Positions 1-7,956 of a stretch of 48,635 nucleotides of DNA are shown here, piece after piece. The notes under the pieces were generated by a model that worked only from the letters and a program-made list of their open reading frames with translations, was not told the DNA's origin and searched no databases. How positions within the stretch are numbered: the first letter of the stretch is position 1; each line of letters starts with the position of its first letter. Source of the DNA: an uncultured Clostridia bacterium (GTDB lineage Bacteria > Bacillota > Clostridia > Oscillospirales > Acutalibacteraceae); NCBI GenBank assembly GCA_937892525.1, contig CALAEV010000034.1:1-48635 (forward strand), given 5' to 3'. A program made the translations under genes and the position numbers.

Positions 1-86
1 AAACTACAGGGTTCCTTTTACTTATCTCGTCGTTGTTTAATTTTCAAGGTTCAGTCTGTCCAACCCATTTTTGCGGGTGGAGTTTT
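1..86 (-). other. probable leader of a leftward stable-RNA operon
   Basis: No reading frame is convincing here. On the minus strand this is the transcribed stretch just downstream of two tandem consensus promoters. It contains CCTTGAAAATTAAACAA, the sort of sequence found in Firmicutes leaders ahead of 16S rRNA. I infer an rRNA or tRNA operon starting beyond position 1, but no mature RNA sequence is inside the window, so this rests on promoter strength and leader resemblance only. Confidence 0.45.
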
Positions 87-115
87 ATTGTACCAAAACT
101 CCGCGAGGTTGTCAA
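87..115 (-). promoter_or_regulatory. consensus sigma-A promoter, proximal (leftward)
   Basis: Read on the minus strand: TTGACA (110-115), 17-base spacer, TACAAT (87-92). It fires leftward out of the window and is the downstream member of a tandem pair. Confidence 0.75.
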
Positions 116-180
116 CAGTTTTTTTAAACTTTTTTAAGTTTTTTGCTGTTGAGCTTTGCTCTCTCGCAGACAGCTTGCAT

Positions 181-209
181 ATAATACCACAACAAAATTG
201 ACTTGTCAA
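181..209 (-). promoter_or_regulatory. consensus sigma-A promoter, distal (leftward)
   Basis: Read on the minus strand: TTGACA (204-209), 17-base spacer, TATTAT (181-186). With the promoter at 87-115 it forms the tandem arrangement typical of heavily transcribed rRNA operons. Poly-T/poly-A tracts at 210-245 may act as an UP element. The rest of 210-371 shows nothing else beyond the start region of sleB. Confidence 0.7.
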
Positions 210-371
210 CAACTTTTTTAAAATTTTTTGAAAAAATTTTTCAATTTATTTTTGCAGCAATATATATTGTATATAATACACATTCTAACCACAATTACTC
301 CTGTTTTTTGAATAAAAAATCCTGTTATGGTAAACATAATACCGAATAAAACACTCGGAGTGATATTTAAA

Positions 372-1076
372 ATGGATACGCAAAAGGAATTTCGAAGTAA
401 AAAACAAGTATTGTGGCAGATAGTTGCCATCATTCTTGTAAATGTATTAGTAATTACAGCCATAGCATACACATACAGTGAAAGTGCGCAGACTTTATCT
501 CAATTAGGTTCGCGAGGACAAGAAGTAAGACAAATACAGAGCAAGCTACGTGAACTGGGTTTATATTCTGGCTCTATTGATGGTATTTATGGCACAGCGA
601 CGCAAAAAGCAGTGCGACAATTCCAGAAAAATTGTGGACTTACTGCCGACGGTATTGCAGGGCGTAAGACATTATTATATTTGGGTCTTGGGTCAGGTGG
701 AAGTTCTTCAACAGGTGGATACAGTTCAAGTGATGTGTATCTTCTTGCACGAATTATAGGCGCAGAAGCACGAGGCGAAAGTTATGTGGGTCAAGTTGCC
801 GTTGGTGCAGTAGTATTAAATCGTGTAAGACATTCGTCGTTCCCTGACTCTATTGCAGGAGTTGTGTATCAATCAGGTGCATTTTCGGCAGTACGCGACA
901 GCAACTGGAATGTAGCACCAAATGATACTGCAAAGAAAGCAGCACGAGATGCAATAAATGGTTGGGACCCTACCGGTGGCGCTATATACTATTATAATCC
1001 TGCAAAAACAAGTAATCGTTGGATTAGAACACGACCGGTTGTAACTACAATTGGAAGACATGTTTTTTGTAAATAG
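372..1076 (+). CDS. sleB: SleB-type spore cortex-lytic / cell wall hydrolase
   Basis: A 234-residue membrane-anchored or secreted peptidoglycan hydrolase. In order: a short basic N-terminus, one hydrophobic segment (about residues 13-33), a peptidoglycan-binding domain of the PG_binding_1 type (about 45-105, with GSIDGIYGTATQKAVRQF), a Gly/Ser-rich linker, and a Hydrolase_2 domain (about 118-234) containing AEARGE, which carries the catalytic Glu, and AIYYYNP. SleB-family enzymes are lytic transglycosylases that degrade spore cortex at germination; vegetative paralogues exist, so the exact role is inferred. I chose the ATG at 372 because CGGAG lies 11 bases upstream and the membrane segment then sits at the N-terminus; an ATG at 327 is in frame but lacks a ribosome site. 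Transcribed alone. Confidence 0.85.
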   Translation: MDTQKEFRSKKQVLWQIVAIILVNVLVITAIAYTYSESAQTLSQLGSRGQEVRQIQSKLRELGLYSGSIDGIYGTATQKAVRQFQKNCGLTADGIAGRKTLLYLGLGSGGSSSTGGYSSSDVYLLARIIGAEARGESYVGQVAVGAVVLNRVRHSSFPDSIAGVVYQSGAFSAVRDSNWNVAPNDTAKKAARDAINGWDPTGGAIYYYNPAKTSNRWIRTRPVVTTIGRHVFCK

Positions 1077-1121
1077 TGCAGAGTGCAGAATGCAAAGCGC
1101 AAAGTGTAGGAACTGCGTTGC
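1077..1121. repeat. dispersed repeat, GCAAA/TGC-rich with GTAGGAACTGCGTTGC end
   Basis: This stretch recurs in inverted orientation at 24930-24977. Both copies consist of several GCAAA(A/G)TGC-like steps ending in the same 17 bases, TGTAGGAACTGCGTTGC. It follows the sleB stop codon directly and is not coding. Confidence 0.7.
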
Positions 1122-1133
1122 AAATTTAATTAT

Positions 1134-1240
1134 CCCCCCTCAGTCGCTTCGCGACAGCTCCCCCTCAAGGGGGGAGCCCAATTTTCACCTTCCCCCTACG
1201 AGGGGAAGGTGGCAAAACGAAGTTTTGACGGAAGGGGGGC
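1134..1240. repeat. GC-rich nested palindromic intergenic element
   Basis: A chain of short inverted repeats, unusually GC-rich for this genome: GTCGCTTCGCGAC, CTCCCCCTCAAGGGGGGAG, CCTTCCCCCTACGAGGGGAAGG and AAAACGAAGTTTT. A shorter relative (AACCTCCCTTTAACAAGGGGG) lies at 19841-19861. It looks like a non-autonomous dispersed element. A 72-codon open frame through it (1051-1269) is not a gene. Confidence 0.65.
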
Positions 1241-1271
1241 AAAGAGCCCTACAAACTATAATTTGTTAAAC

Positions 1272-1296
1272 AAAAAGGGACGATGAGTATCGTCCC
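1272..1296 (-). terminator. terminator of the aromatic operon
   Basis: GGGACGAT (1277-1284), 4-base loop, ATCGTCCC (1289-1296); on the minus strand the stem is followed by five T (1272-1276). It ends the leftward operon after the ORF at 1313-1753. The right side continues as CTAC, as in the palindromic repeats at 11199 and 24841. Confidence 0.7.
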
Positions 1297-1312
1297 CTAC
1301 TGTTTATAATTA

Positions 1313-1753
1313 TTAAACCTTTTCGTCAAAATATTCTTTATTCCCCATACAGTCTTCAATGGCACGCCATCTAAATTGAGATGCGCAAATAACAGTTCCA
1401 TCATAATCATCTATATCAGATTCAGATAATCCACCACAATCGCACCAACAAATACAATCATCCTTTAAAATTAAAGTAGAATCAAGAATCTCACAAGTAT
1501 AGTTTTCATCAACAGGGCATAGTTTTAATTTATTTAAGCCTATAAACTCCATTTCTATCATAGAATTATGTTCAAACTGACGTTGTATTACAACCTTTAA
1601 TATTCTTTTATCGTTTATCGGGTGCATTGATAAATCTTCATCCACATAAGCTCCACTTACATATTTCATTTCTTTAATGCAACTATCGTGAAATCCACTG
1701 ACTGTTTTAATAAAGTCATTTATATCTTCATTATTAACAATTTTGTTCCACAT
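1313..1753 (-). CDS. hypothetical protein, last gene of the aromatic operon
   Basis: A 146-residue soluble acidic protein with no signal peptide or membrane segment and no function I can name. It starts with an FHDSCIKEM segment typical of a clostridial family of unknown function and has a Cys/Trp-rich stretch, CICWCDCGG, near residue 110, followed by an acidic run. It begins only 13 bases after the aroQ stop codon, with GTGGGG upstream of its ATG, and precedes the operon terminator, so it is probably co-transcribed with the aromatic genes. A link to aromatic metabolism is positional only. The gene model is good; the function is unknown. Confidence 0.7.
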   Translation of the reverse strand: MWNKIVNNEDINDFIKTVSGFHDSCIKEMKYVSGAYVDEDLSMHPINDKRILKVVIQRQFEHNSMIEMEFIGLNKLKLCPVDENYTCEILDSTLILKDDCICWCDCGGLSESDIDDYDGTVICASQFRWRAIEDCMGNKEYFDEKV

Positions 1754-1766
1754 AACTATTCCCCAC

Positions 1767-2204
1767 TTATACTGTGTTGTATTTTTCGCAAAGATACTGC
1801 ATTGCTAAATGATATCCCTCGAGACCTTTGCCGATAATATGCTCTTCGCAAGCCATACCAGCGTAAGAGATTTGACGAAAATCTTCACGCTTAGTTACAT
1901 CTGAAATATGAACTTCAACTGCAGGGATACCCACAGATTTAAGAGCATCTAAAATCGCAACGCTTGTATGGGTATATGCAGCAGGGTTTATGACAATTCC
2001 GTCCGCTTCGCCATAAGCCTGTTGGATTTTATCAACTATATCGCCCTCATGATTTGACTGGAAGCACTCAACATCACAATCGAGTTCATTTGCCCACGCA
2101 TCAATATCACAAAGCAAGGTTTCGTAATTTTGACTACCGTAAATACCAGGCTCACGAATACCTAACATATTTATATTTGGTCCGTTGATTACAAGAATTT
2201 TCAT
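1767..2204 (-). CDS. aroQ: type II 3-dehydroquinate dehydratase
   Basis: A 145-residue cytoplasmic enzyme converting 3-dehydroquinate to 3-dehydroshikimate, step three of the shikimate pathway. It starts with the family signature NGPNINMLGIREPGIYG (catalytic Tyr), then QSNHEGDIVDKI, NPAAYTHTS and VEVHISD (catalytic His). Length matches the family, whose members form dodecamers. Its ATG overlaps the TGA of the aroE-aroK fusion by 4 bases (ATGA), with GGGAG upstream, so translation is probably coupled. It supplies the one step not present as a fused or separate gene elsewhere in the operon. Confidence 0.95.
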   Translation of the reverse strand: MKILVINGPNINMLGIREPGIYGSQNYETLLCDIDAWANELDCDVECFQSNHEGDIVDKIQQAYGEADGIVINPAAYTHTSVAILDALKSVGIPAVEVHISDVTKREDFRQISYAGMACEEHIIGKGLEGYHLAMQYLCEKYNTV

Positions 2205-3421
2205 AAACGCTCAATCTCCCTTAAAATTCTGTCGGCTACTTCTTCAATCGTGCCGTTACCGTCAACCTCAACATCGGCAAACTGACGGTAAAGTGGCATT
2301 CTTTTTTCATAAAGTGCTTTTACACCGTGCACTTGTGAAAGAGGTCTGCCGTTTGTTGGAAGTAACTCTGCGTCACGATTGATAAATACTATAATTCCGT
2401 TTTGCTTTAACGGATTGTAATTTTCAGGTCGAGTAACAACTCCCCCACCTGTTGCGATTATGCACTCTTTTTCTCTGCCCGCCAAGATTACTGCAGCATT
2501 TTCACAATTTCTGAAATGAACTTCGCCGAACTTACCGATTATCTCAGGAATTGACATATTTTCAACATTTTCTATCATTTGGTCCGTGTCAACTAATTCT
2601 TTATTAAGTTTTTCTGCAAGGACTTTGCCAATAGTTGATTTGCCACAGCCAGCCATACCGATAAGAACGATATTACACATCTGCATTCTGAGTACGCTTT
2701 CGATTTTTTCGCAAACAGATGTTTCGATTTTTGTATCAAAGAAAATCTCGTGTGCTTTTTTAGCTTGGGCAACAAGCATTGAAAGACCTGCCGAACAAGG
2801 AATATTTCGTTCTTCAGCATCTAAAATCAGTTTTGTTTTAAGTGGATTATACACAACATCAAGTACACCTGAAAGATTTTTGAAATCGTCAAGATTTACA
2901 AGTGATTTTAAATTGTTTGGGTACATTCCCACAGGTGTAGTATTTACAATAATTTCACCGTCATAATGCAGATATAAATTTTTATAGTTGTTTTCAGTAT
3001 TTAAATCAACAACAATAACTTCTTTTGCACCAAAATCGTGTAGCACTGCCTGAACAGTTGCAGATGCACCACCACCGCCAAGCACAACTGTTTTTTTGTC
3101 TTTAACGCTGATGCCTGACTTCTGGAGCATATATACAAATCCAAAATAGTCAGTATTATCACCGTAAAGTTTGCCATCACGGACAGTTATAGTATTAACT
3201 GCACCAATTTTCTGTGCCTCAGGAGAAATCACATCGAGGTAAGGAATAACTGCTTTTTTATAAGGTATTGTAACATTGATGCCCTTAAAATTATGTTCTT
3301 TCATAAAGGCTTCAAGATGCTGGGGTGCAACCTCAAAAAGATTGTAATCGTGATTACCTAAAGCCAAATGGATTTGTGGTGAAAAACTGTGTGGCAAATG
3401 CTCACCTAAAAGTCCATACAT
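2201..3421 (-). CDS. aroE-aroK: fused shikimate dehydrogenase / shikimate kinase
   Basis: A 406-residue bifunctional protein. Residues 1-245 are shikimate dehydrogenase (NADPH): SFSP substrate motif, NVTIPYKK with the catalytic Lys, GAVNT, DNTDYFGF with the catalytic Asp, a GGGGAS nucleotide loop, NTTPVGMYP. From about residue 247 follows shikimate kinase: P-loop GMAGCGKST, DTDQ, HFR, the GGG substrate loop, and an RPL motif. A continuous frame joins them with a very short linker. I chose the ATG at 3421 because GGAGGT lies 9 bases upstream; a longer frame up to 3469 has no site and runs into pheA. Fusion keeps consecutive pathway steps in one chain. Confidence 0.93.
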   Translation of the reverse strand: MYGLLGEHLPHSFSPQIHLALGNHDYNLFEVAPQHLEAFMKEHNFKGINVTIPYKKAVIPYLDVISPEAQKIGAVNTITVRDGKLYGDNTDYFGFVYMLQKSGISVKDKKTVVLGGGGASATVQAVLHDFGAKEVIVVDLNTENNYKNLYLHYDGEIIVNTTPVGMYPNNLKSLVNLDDFKNLSGVLDVVYNPLKTKLILDAEERNIPCSAGLSMLVAQAKKAHEIFFDTKIETSVCEKIESVLRMQMCNIVLIGMAGCGKSTIGKVLAEKLNKELVDTDQMIENVENMSIPEIIGKFGEVHFRNCENAAVILAGREKECIIATGGGVVTRPENYNPLKQNGIIVFINRDAELLPTNGRPLSQVHGVKALYEKRMPLYRQFADVEVDGNGTIEEVADRILREIERL

Positions 3422-3423
3422 TG

Positions 3424-4569
3424 TTACATTACCTCCGAATAACTGCCTAAATAGTGAAAATATTCGCACTCGTCTTTTAACTGTTCAAGAATTTCATAAA
3501 AAGCATTATCGTAAACTGAAACTGACATATCAAAATAGAACATAAACTCAAAGTCTTTATTCTGTATAGGTCTGCTTTCAATTTTATGAACATTAATGCC
3601 TAACGCATAAAATCTTGCAAGAGTATGATAAAGTGAGCCTGGGTGATGTGGCAAAGTAAGAACAAAACTTGTTTTATCGGCACCTGGGTAAATTTCTAAA
3701 TCCTTTGAAATGCAAATAAAACGAGTATAGTTATTATCTTTATTCTGCACATCATCAGAAATAAGTGTCATGCCATATAAATCGCGGCAGTTTTCTGATG
3801 ATATTGCAGCGACATCTGTACGTCCACTTTCCATAACCATTTTTGCAGCAACTGCAGTATTTTCACAAACTGTAACCTTAATATTACTGTGTTCACGCAA
3901 AAACTCACTACATTGATTGATTGCCTGTTCGTGAGAAAAAATTTCTTTAATTCCGTCAAGAGTTGCACCTTTGTTGCCTAAAAGACAATGATTAATTTTA
4001 AGGCGAATACTTTTAACTACATAAAAGTTGTGCTCTGCCATTAAATCGTAAACAGCGTTTACACTACCTGCAGTACTGTTTTCGATTGGTAAAACGCCAT
4101 ATTTGCAAAGTCCTTTTTCAACTGCATTTACAACGTCATACCAGGTTTTGAAATATGAAACAGTTGGATATTTAAAAAGTTTTTCACAGGCAAGGCCTGA
4201 ATATGCGCCCTCTACACCTTGGCACGCAACCATTGCTTTTTGAGGGAATAACTTTGATGTATTCTCAACTGCTGACTTGATTTTTTCAGTCAAATCGCTA
4301 TCTGTATTAAGATAACGATGCTGATATGAACGAGAAACGCTCATAATTGTATCGTAAAGCACACGAGAATAAACCTCTAAATCCTCACCAGCCATATTAC
4401 TGATACGGTTAAGAAGTTCACGCTCACGCTTACTGTCAAGCACAGGAAGATTATTTTCTTTTTTATACTGTGCAACTGCAAGAGCAGTTTCCATACGTTC
4501 TTTCCAAAGTTCTATAATTTGATTATCTATATTATTTATTTTTTCTCTTATGATTGAAAGGTCTTCCAT
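3424..4569 (-). CDS. pheA: bifunctional chorismate mutase / prephenate dehydratase (P-protein)
   Basis: A 381-residue enzyme turning chorismate into prephenate and then phenylpyruvate, the phenylalanine branch. An AroQ-type mutase domain (about 1-85, REKINNIDNQIIELWKER) is followed by the dehydratase (about 110-285: GVEGAYSGLA, LPIENSTAGSV, the catalytic Thr-Arg-Phe as NYTRFICI) and a C-terminal ACT regulatory domain (about 297-375) with the ESRP Phe-binding motif and GSLYHTL. The ACT domain predicts feedback inhibition by Phe. AAGGTGAT precedes the ATG; the gene sits 9 bases after aroC. Confidence 0.95.
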   Translation of the reverse strand: MEDLSIIREKINNIDNQIIELWKERMETALAVAQYKKENNLPVLDSKRERELLNRISNMAGEDLEVYSRVLYDTIMSVSRSYQHRYLNTDSDLTEKIKSAVENTSKLFPQKAMVACQGVEGAYSGLACEKLFKYPTVSYFKTWYDVVNAVEKGLCKYGVLPIENSTAGSVNAVYDLMAEHNFYVVKSIRLKINHCLLGNKGATLDGIKEIFSHEQAINQCSEFLREHSNIKVTVCENTAVAAKMVMESGRTDVAAISSENCRDLYGMTLISDDVQNKDNNYTRFICISKDLEIYPGADKTSFVLTLPHHPGSLYHTLARFYALGINVHKIESRPIQNKDFEFMFYFDMSVSVYDNAFYEILEQLKDECEYFHYLGSYSEVM

Positions 4570-4578
4570 AATATCACC

Positions 4579-5643
4579 TTATAAAATTATGTCTAATATC
4601 GTAAATGCTGTTACTGCCTCTATAACAGGTACGGCACGCTGAACTATACATGGGTCGTGCCTGCCTTGGATTTGCAATTTTTGTTCGGTTTTGTCTGCAA
4701 GACTTACACTATTTTGTTCTTTATAAATTGATGGTGTTGGTTTAATTGCAGTTCTGAATACAATTGGCATACCATTTGTTATTCCACCGTTAATTCCACC
4801 TGCATTGTTGGTTGCAGTTTTGATTTCACCGTCAACAATGCAAAAATCATCGTTATTTTCACTACCGTAAAGGTTAGTTGCGTCAAATCCATTACCGAAT
4901 TCTATACCCTTAACTGCAGGGACTCCAAAAATATTTTTAGAGAGGCTATTCTCAACGCCGTCAAACATTGGGTCGCCGTAACCTGCTTTAATCCCTGTAA
5001 CTGCACATTCGATTACACCACCAACGGAGTCACCGTTTTCGCGTGCTTTTTCGATTTCGGCAATCATAAGTTTGCCTTTTTCATCATTGATTACAGGAAA
5101 CTCTTTTTCAGATGTATTCCATTTGCCTATGTTCACAAAATCAATTTTACCATCATATACATTTTTGATTTTTTGAATATGCGCCTGAATTTCTATGCCC
5201 ATATCTTCCAAAATCTGCATACAAACTGCACCTGCAAAGCAAAGTGGTGCAGTAAGGCGACCTGAAAAATGGCCACCACCTGACACATCATTAAAGCCAT
5301 TGTAACGGATATTGCCACTAAAATCTGCGTGAGATGGTCTTGGCGTATCCATAATATTATTATAATCTTGTGAATGTTGATTTGTATTTTTAATTACTGC
5401 GCAAAGTGGCGCACCACAAGTAACACCATTTACTAGCCCTGAAATGATTTCAGGTGTATCAGCCTCTTTACGCTGGGTTGAAAGGGAATTTTTGCCCGGT
5501 GCGCGACGAGACATAAATGCCACAACTTTTTCCATATCTATTTTTTTACCTGCTGGTAGTCCATCAATCACAACACCGATGCCGTTAGAATGTGACTGAC
5601 CAAAAACTGATATTTTAATTTTATTTCCTGTCATTGATGACAT
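4579..5643 (-). CDS. aroC: chorismate synthase
   Basis: A 354-residue FMN-dependent enzyme converting EPSP to chorismate, the last common step. Motifs: GNKIKISVFGQSH, SRRAPGKNSLSTQRKE, HADFSGNIRYN, GGGHFSGRLTA and the C-terminal GRHDPCIVQRAVPV. Three in-frame ATGs are close together; I chose 5643 because AGGAGG lies 8 bases upstream and MSS-x-x-GNK matches the family start. The start overlaps the end of aroA by 23 bases. Confidence 0.94.
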   Translation of the reverse strand: MSSMTGNKIKISVFGQSHSNGIGVVIDGLPAGKKIDMEKVVAFMSRRAPGKNSLSTQRKEADTPEIISGLVNGVTCGAPLCAVIKNTNQHSQDYNNIMDTPRPSHADFSGNIRYNGFNDVSGGGHFSGRLTAPLCFAGAVCMQILEDMGIEIQAHIQKIKNVYDGKIDFVNIGKWNTSEKEFPVINDEKGKLMIAEIEKARENGDSVGGVIECAVTGIKAGYGDPMFDGVENSLSKNIFGVPAVKGIEFGNGFDATNLYGSENNDDFCIVDGEIKTATNNAGGINGGITNGMPIVFRTAIKPTPSIYKEQNSVSLADKTEQKLQIQGRHDPCIVQRAVPVIEAVTAFTILDIIL

Positions 5644-6895
5644 TTGCATTCCCTCCTAAACTGTTAAAATCATTAAAGAAATATGGGTAAGATTTTTCCA
5701 CTGCTTTATAATCTGTAATATCAACAGGTAGTGAGCATTCACTACTTAAAATTGCTGCTGACATTACAATTCGGTGGTCGTTGTAACCATTAACCACTCT
5801 ACCTATTAACTCGTTATCGCCCCAGATTACAAGTCCATCATCAGTTTCACTTACTGCAGCACCAACTGTATCAAGCATATTGAAAACCGATTGGATTCTG
5901 TCACTTTCTTTTATGCGAAGTCTGCCTGCATTGATAATATGTGTTACACCTTTTTCACAACAAGCGCCAAGCACAGAAACTATTGGCACTAAATCAGGAA
6001 TATCACCTGCATCAACAATAGTGCCGAAAAGGCGATTTTTCTTAACGGTGATTTCTGCGCCATCAATTTTTACATCTGCACCCATTCGACGAAGAATTTC
6101 AAGGATTTTTTTATCCCCTTGTGGAGAGTTAACATCAAGCCCTGTAACAGTAATACCCTCTTTTGAAAGTGCACCTGCACAAAGGAAGAATGCGCCATTT
6201 GACCAGTCGCCATCAACTGTGATTTCAGTTGGGGATTTGTATTGTTGATTGCCTTTTATTATGTAAAGATTTTCTTCTTCGATTATTTCAACACCAAACT
6301 TTTTAAGTGCTGAAATAGTAATGTTAAGATATGACCTTGACTCAACAGGTGGAATAAGTTTTATTTTACTGTCACCGTTAAGTATGGGAAGTGCAAAAAG
6401 AAGTCCCGTAATAAACTGTGAGCTGATATTCCCTGCGATTTCGTATTCGCCTGACTGCAAATCCCCTGTCAAATGAAGTGGAAATTCGCTACCTGTATGA
6501 AATGTAATGCCTTTTTTCTCCATTTCTTCTTTTAATGGTGAAATTGGTCTTTCTGGTAATCTGCCTTGACCTTTAAATATTGCATCAATACCCAATGCAG
6601 AAACAACAGGTAATAAAAATCTTAAAGTTGAGCCACTTTCTATACAATTAAGAGTAGCTTTTCTATTAAATGGTTGTGGGGTAACAGTAATAGCACCGTT
6701 ACCCACAGTAATATCAGCACCCATACTTTTAAGACATTCTGCAGTTGCAACAATATCTTTTGACAAACAGTTACAATTGATTTTTGTAGGTTTGTCAGAT
6801 AATGCTGCACAGATTAAAAGCCTATGTGCATCTGATTTTGATGAAATTGCATTAATTCGTCCTGAAAGTCCAGACGGAGTGCATCTCATTTCCAT
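5621..6895 (-). CDS. aroA: 3-phosphoshikimate 1-carboxyvinyltransferase (EPSP synthase)
   Basis: A 424-residue cytoplasmic enzyme that joins shikimate-3-phosphate and phosphoenolpyruvate. Visible signatures: SKSDAHRLLICAAL near the N-terminus (substrate Lys and Arg), ESGSTLRFLLP, GQGRLPERP, SSQFITGLL, DGDWSNGAFFL, DIPDLVPIVSV (catalytic Asp), RIKESDRI and NDHRIVMSAAI. Length is normal. It begins directly after the aroB stop codon (TAAATG). Class assignment for inhibitor sensitivity is not attempted. Confidence 0.95.
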   Translation of the reverse strand: MEMRCTPSGLSGRINAISSKSDAHRLLICAALSDKPTKINCNCLSKDIVATAECLKSMGADITVGNGAITVTPQPFNRKATLNCIESGSTLRFLLPVVSALGIDAIFKGQGRLPERPISPLKEEMEKKGITFHTGSEFPLHLTGDLQSGEYEIAGNISSQFITGLLFALPILNGDSKIKLIPPVESRSYLNITISALKKFGVEIIEEENLYIIKGNQQYKSPTEITVDGDWSNGAFFLCAGALSKEGITVTGLDVNSPQGDKKILEILRRMGADVKIDGAEITVKKNRLFGTIVDAGDIPDLVPIVSVLGACCEKGVTHIINAGRLRIKESDRIQSVFNMLDTVGAAVSETDDGLVIWGDNELIGRVVNGYNDHRIVMSAAILSSECSLPVDITDYKAVEKSYPYFFNDFNSLGGNANVINDRK

Positions 6896-7951
6896 TTAAT
6901 TCATACCTTTTTCAATAAAATTCAATAAATCCTCAACAGGAAGTTTCATAATTTTGCAAAGTCCGTATTCTTCAGGTACAATAAGTGCCATTGTGTCAAG
7001 ACTTCTCTTTTTGTCTGAAAGTGATGCCTTATAAAGTTCTTCTGCTGAAAAATCGCAAGTAGTTGGCAAGTTGTTTGCTTTAAGAATCGGTAAGAGTACA
7101 TCACTATAATCTTCGTCGGACATACCAATTTCATAAGCACCTTTTGTAGCAATAACCATACCAATTGCAACTGCGTTGCCGTGAGAAATAGTAAGATTAC
7201 TGCACTTTTCAATAGCGTGTCCGATAGTATGACCGAAATTGAGAAGCTTTCTCTCGCCTTTTTCAAATTCGTCGTGGTCAACAACATCGCGCTTAATCTC
7301 AACACAACGCTTGATTACGTATTCAATATTTTCTCTTATACTGTTTTCACTTAAATATGTAAGGAATTCGCCGTCTAAAATCATACCGTATTTAATGATT
7401 TCGGCACAGCCCTCATTAAATGTTTCTTCAGGTAAGGTGTTAAGTGTTTCGCAATCGGCATAAACTGCAATTGGTTGATAAAATGCACCGCAAAGATTTT
7501 TGCCTGCATTAAGATTGATTGCCGTTTTACCACCAACAGATGAGTCAACCATTGAAAGTACAGTTGTTGGAATCTGCACAAAATCCACACCACGAAGATA
7601 AGTAGAAGCCACAAATCCTGTAAGGTCACCTGTTACTCCACCACCAAGGGCTACAAAAAGGTCAGTTCTTGTAATACTGTTTTCGGCACAGAACTCTTGC
7701 ATCTTGCCAAAGTTTTCAAGAGATTTTGCATCTTCTCCGTGTGGGAATACAAATTCACAAACTGAAAAACCTGCTTCAGTTAAACTCTTTTTTACTCTTT
7801 CACCGTAAAGCGAATAAACTGTATCGTCTGAAACAAGCAGTACTCGACAAAGGCGTTTGATTTCGCTGATTTTCTCGCCTATTGTATCAAGAAAACCTGT
7901 ACCGATATGCACAACATATTCTTTTGATGCAGTTACTTTAACTGTTTCCAT
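6896..7951 (-). CDS. aroB: 3-dehydroquinate synthase
   Basis: A 351-residue NAD- and metal-dependent enzyme cyclising DAHP to 3-dehydroquinate. Motifs: GGGVTGDLTGFVAST (nucleotide loop), IPTTVLSMVDSSVGGKTAIN, EIIKYGMI (metal Glu), LNFGHTIGHAIE and HGNAVAIGM (metal His residues). The ATG at 7951 follows GGGTGA by about 6 bases; an upstream GTG at 7960 overlapping the tyrA stop as GTGA is an alternative that would add three residues and would couple translation. Confidence 0.93.
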   Translation of the reverse strand: METVKVTASKEYVVHIGTGFLDTIGEKISEIKRLCRVLLVSDDTVYSLYGERVKKSLTEAGFSVCEFVFPHGEDAKSLENFGKMQEFCAENSITRTDLFVALGGGVTGDLTGFVASTYLRGVDFVQIPTTVLSMVDSSVGGKTAINLNAGKNLCGAFYQPIAVYADCETLNTLPEETFNEGCAEIIKYGMILDGEFLTYLSENSIRENIEYVIKRCVEIKRDVVDHDEFEKGERKLLNFGHTIGHAIEKCSNLTISHGNAVAIGMVIATKGAYEIGMSDEDYSDVLLPILKANNLPTTCDFSAEELYKASLSDKKRSLDTMALIVPEEYGLCKIMKLPVEDLLNFIEKGMN

Positions 7952-7956
7952 AATCG

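Noticed and set aside
1051..1269. Open reading frame of 72 codons on the plus strand
   Set aside because: It runs through the dispersed repeats, overlaps the end of sleB and has no ribosome site.
5880..6248. 122-codon open frame opposite aroA
   Set aside because: It is the antisense shadow of a clear, motif-rich gene and lacks a ribosome site; similar long antisense frames opposite aroK, the hydrogenase-like gene, oadB and MFS genes were dropped for the same reason.
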